Notes under the pieces: model-generated
Databases searched by the model: none
What the model was told of the DNA's origin: nothing
Seen by the model: the letters and a program-made list of their open reading frames with translations, nothing else
Part shown: positions 5,447 through 6,853 of the stretch, in pieces
Position numbering within the stretch: the stretch's first letter is position 1
Layout: each line of letters opens with the position of its first letter
Made by a program: the position numbers and the translations under genes
From: Flavobacterium sp. UBA6135
Lineage (GTDB): Bacteria > Bacteroidota > Bacteroidia > Flavobacteriales > Flavobacteriaceae
Length of the DNA: 6,853 nucleotides
NCBI RefSeq assembly: GCF_002428305.1
Contig: NZ_DIVJ01000025.1
Coordinates: forward strand, 3,015 to 9,867
Direction of reading: 5' to 3'

Positions 5447-6016
5447 ATGTATTCAACATTAAAACTATTTTTAAATGGGAAAGCGGAATTTGATCAAGAA
5501 TCACTTGAGCATATTTGCTCGCATTTCAGATATATCAAAACCAAACGAAACGAAATTTTAATCAGTTACCATGACGTTGCAACCAACTATTACTTCGTTA
5601 ACAAGGGATGCGTTAGATTATTTACAATTACAAATGAGGGACAAGAAATTTCAAGGTATTTTGCTTATGAGGGAAATCTTGTTACCGCTCTTCCTAGTTT
5701 TATTAATCAACTACCCACTGAGGAGTTTTTGCAAACTATTGAAAAATCTGAATTGCTTTATGTGAGTAGATCAGATTTTTATAAATTAGTAAATAAATAT
5801 CCTGAATTTGCTAAAATTTACACCGAAATTCTTGAACTTGGATTTATTGTAGCCCAAAAAAGAATTTACGGGTTTCAGGGTTTTAATGCCAATGAAAAAG
5901 TTCGTTGGGTTATAAAAAATCAACCTCAATTACTATTGAGAGTTTCTAATAAGATGGCAGCTTCCTATTTAGGAATTTCCCCTTCAACATTAAGTAGAAT
6001 TAAATCGAAGCTTTAA
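5447..6016 (+). CDS. Crp/Fnr-superfamily transcriptional regulator (short Bacteroidota type)
   Basis: A 189-aa cytoplasmic DNA-binding regulator. Residues about 10-125 form the cyclic-nucleotide-binding-like beta-barrel, recognisable from NYYFVNKGCVRLFTITNEGQEISRYF and a central helix later on. The C-terminus (about 165-189) keeps only a compact helix-turn-helix, SNKMAASYLGISPSTLSRIK, typical of the short Bacteroidota members that average about 190 aa. It lacks the N-terminal cysteine cluster of oxygen-sensing Fnr and the RxGE phosphate-binding cassette of cAMP-binding Crp, so neither iron-sulfur nor cAMP sensing is expected; the effector is unknown. The start is an ATG preceded by an A-rich leader. 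The gene downstream, encoding a secreted HbpS/GlcG-like protein, begins 64 nt after its stop and is the likeliest target. Confidence 0.9.
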   Translation: MYSTLKLFLNGKAEFDQESLEHICSHFRYIKTKRNEILISYHDVATNYYFVNKGCVRLFTITNEGQEISRYFAYEGNLVTALPSFINQLPTEEFLQTIEKSELLYVSRSDFYKLVNKYPEFAKIYTEILELGFIVAQKRIYGFQGFNANEKVRWVIKNQPQLLLRVSNKMAASYLGISPSTLSRIKSKL

Positions 6017-6031
6017 AAACGTTGACATAGG

Positions 6032-6042
6032 ACAACAGTTGT
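6032..6042. promoter_or_regulatory. Palindromic candidate operator
   Basis: ACAACAGTTGT is a perfect palindrome around a central A. It overlaps a looser dyad, GTTG (6021-6024) with CAAC (6033-6036). It lies 15 bp upstream of the -7 box at 6058-6065, overlapping the -33 zone, where a bound regulator would either block or contact polymerase. The Crp/Fnr-like protein encoded just upstream is the natural candidate ligand, although the sequence is not the classical TGTGA or TTGAT half-site. Confidence 0.4.
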
Positions 6043-6065
6043 GATTTTTCTGTAAAGTAACTTTG
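6039..6065 (+). promoter_or_regulatory. Bacteroidota-type promoter for the HbpS/GlcG-like gene
   Basis: TAACTTTG at 6058-6065 is an exact TAnnTTTG -7 box. TTG at 6039-6041 is a possible -33 box with a 16-nt spacer, slightly short of the usual range. Transcription should begin around 6071, giving a very short leader before ATG 6081. The box includes the TTG at 6063, which rules that codon out as the start if this promoter is used. Confidence 0.6.
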
Positions 6066-6080
6066 CAGAAAAAATACACT

Positions 6081-6608
6081 ATGAAATATTTAACCTTTTT
6101 GTTTGTCTTTATAACTACATTGGGTTTTAGTCAAAAGAAAGTACAAGAGCAGTTAAAACCAATTCAGAAAAATAAGTATATAAAAACTGTTGATTTATTG
6201 ACACAAGATGCTGCTTTTGAATTGATGAAACGTGCTAATCAAGAAGCCCAACGCCTCTCAAAAAATGTTTCTATTGCTGTCTTAGATCATTCAGGAACTA
6301 TTGTTTTGCTCACAAAAGGCGATGGTGTTGGTCCGCATAATACTGAAGCAGCCAGACGAAAAGCTTATACCGCCTTATCTACTAAAACGTCAACCTTATT
6401 GCTAGTAAGAAATGCAGAACGCAATAATGATACTAAAAATTTAAATACACTTCCCGAGTTATTGTTATTAAGTGGTGGCGTTCCACTATGGCATAACGGA
6501 ATGCTTATTGGAAGTATTGGTGTTGCGGGTGGAGGTAGTCCTGAAAATGATGATGCTATTGCAAAATCGGCTTCGATTCCGGAATTTGGTATTCTATCAT
6601 CTAATTAA
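6081..6608 (+). CDS. Exported HbpS/GlcG-family (DUF336) protein, putative heme-binding
   Basis: A 175-aa protein, counted from the ATG at 6081. Residues 1-17 are a signal peptide (MKY, then a hydrophobic stretch, then LGFS) with likely cleavage before Gln18, a common pattern in Bacteroidota, so it should be periplasmic or secreted. Residues about 37-172 are the HbpS/GlcG domain: ANQEAQRLSKNVSIAVLD, then GTIVLLTKGDGVGPHNTEAARRKAYTALS, the SGGVPLW turn, and GSIGVAGGGSPENDDAIAKSA near the end. Streptomyces HbpS binds heme and takes part in redox sensing, and GlcG is linked to glycolate genes. The conserved family core is present, but heme binding here is inferred. An upstream TTG at 6063 would add six residues before the signal peptide and lies inside a promoter box. 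It probably has its own promoter and is controlled by the neighbouring Crp/Fnr-like protein. Confidence 0.88.
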   Translation: MKYLTFLFVFITTLGFSQKKVQEQLKPIQKNKYIKTVDLLTQDAAFELMKRANQEAQRLSKNVSIAVLDHSGTIVLLTKGDGVGPHNTEAARRKAYTALSTKTSTLLLVRNAERNNDTKNLNTLPELLLLSGGVPLWHNGMLIGSIGVAGGGSPENDDAIAKSASIPEFGILSSN

Positions 6609-6629
6609 TTTTATTTTAAAGTTTTCAGG

Positions 6630-6664
6630 AAAAAGCCATATCGGGTGAATACAAGGCTTTTATA
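6630..6664. terminator. Possible bidirectional terminator
   Basis: AAAAGCC (6631-6637) pairs with GGCTTTT (6655-6661), a 7-bp stem with a 17-nt loop, and each strand carries a short T-run after the stem (five T on the minus strand). It could end transcription of the HbpS/GlcG-like gene from the left and of a predicted minus-strand transcript from the right. The large loop and short U-tract make it weak. Confidence 0.4.
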
Positions 6665-6683
6665 GGGATTATCAAAGAAATCA

Positions 6684-6701
6684 GGTAACGATTTGGTAAC
6701 G
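6684..6701. repeat. Two direct GGTAACG repeats, 11-bp period
   Basis: GGTAACG occurs at 6684-6690 and again at 6695-6701. The 11-bp spacing is about one helical turn, so a protein could contact both on the same face, but two short copies may also be chance. No coding frame explains them. Confidence 0.3.
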
Positions 6702-6745
6702 GTTCTTATTGCTTTGTATTTCAACGTGTTTCCGTTAGCTCAAAG

Positions 6746-6753
6746 CAAATATA
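6746..6753 (-). promoter_or_regulatory. Minus-strand TAnnTTTG promoter box
   Basis: The minus strand reads TATATTTG here, an exact -7 box, preceded by T-rich sequence with GTTTC near the -33 position. Transcription would run leftward from about 6740 toward the hairpin at 6630-6661. No convincing gene lies in that path; the only frame is 37 codons from a TTG (minus strand 6724 to 6611). Confidence 0.45.
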
Positions 6754-6795
6754 CAAAAAAATATTTTTGTGAAACATTGTAAAATTTTTAATGCT

Positions 6796-6812
6796 CCGAA
6801 TATTACATTCGG
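6796..6812. repeat. Small perfect hairpin near right edge
   Basis: CCGAAT (6796-6801) and ATTCGG (6807-6812) are exact reverse complements around ATTAC. There is no T-tract on the plus strand. On the minus strand the sequence after the stem is A/T-rich, with a short T-run, so a weak leftward terminator is possible. Otherwise the region 6662-6853 shows no gene that I can support. Confidence 0.3.
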
Positions 6813-6853
6813 TGTATAGAGGATAAGATGAAGAAGCCGTCTCACAACTAGAG

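Noticed and set aside
5571..5765. 64-codon frame inside the Crp/Fnr-like gene
   Set aside because: It is out of frame within a clearly conserved gene, and its translation has no family signature.
1..6853. CRISPR array, tRNA, rRNA or insertion sequence
   Set aside because: No regularly spaced repeats, no cloverleaf or rRNA-like conserved blocks, and no transposase frame were seen.

Overview
The window looks like a chromosomal segment of a Bacteroidota organism, most likely Flavobacteriia. The grounds are strong AT richness, A-rich leaders with almost no Shine-Dalgarno sequences, several TAnnTTTG elements (the -7 box of the Bacteroidota housekeeping sigma factor), a Bacteroidota-style short Crp/Fnr-like regulator, and protein sequences of that flavour. 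All convincing genes are on the + strand. The genus cannot be fixed from the sequence alone.

Layout. 1-60 holds GC-rich inverted repeats. A TAnnTTTG promoter (200-207) precedes a two-gene signalling operon: a soluble histidine kinase with a probable GAF-like sensor region (238-1347) and, 5 bp later, an NtrC-type sigma-54 activator (1353-2678). The 163-bp gap that follows contains two dyads and, at 2794-2810, a very good -24/-12 sigma-54 promoter with the exact GG-N10-GC spacing. That promoter faces four tightly spaced genes: a small four-cysteine protein (2842-3039), a glutamate dehydrogenase (3053-4333), an Rnk/GreA-C-terminal-type RNA polymerase-binding protein (4352-4744) and a helical protein of unknown function (4755-5171). 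A strong intrinsic terminator at 5267-5293 closes the unit.

A second group follows: a Crp/Fnr-superfamily regulator (5447-6016) and a secreted HbpS/GlcG-type (DUF336) protein (6081-6608) with its own TAnnTTTG promoter and an 11-bp palindrome just upstream. The last 245 bases have no convincing gene. They carry a hairpin that could terminate in both directions, short direct repeats, a minus-strand TAnnTTTG promoter that may make a roughly 110-nt RNA, and another small hairpin.

How the parts may fit. The most interesting reading is a self-contained sigma-54 module: the cytoplasmic kinase senses an unknown signal and phosphorylates the activator, which opens the sigma-54 promoter next door and induces glutamate dehydrogenase together with a polymerase-binding Rnk-like factor and a small cysteine-rich protein. 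The individual families are known. The combination, and the presence of a textbook sigma-54 promoter between an enhancer-binding protein and a glutamate dehydrogenase operon, is the part worth testing. Two open reading frames that would start at TTG codons (205 and 6063) have those TTGs inside -7 promoter boxes, so the downstream ATGs were used here.
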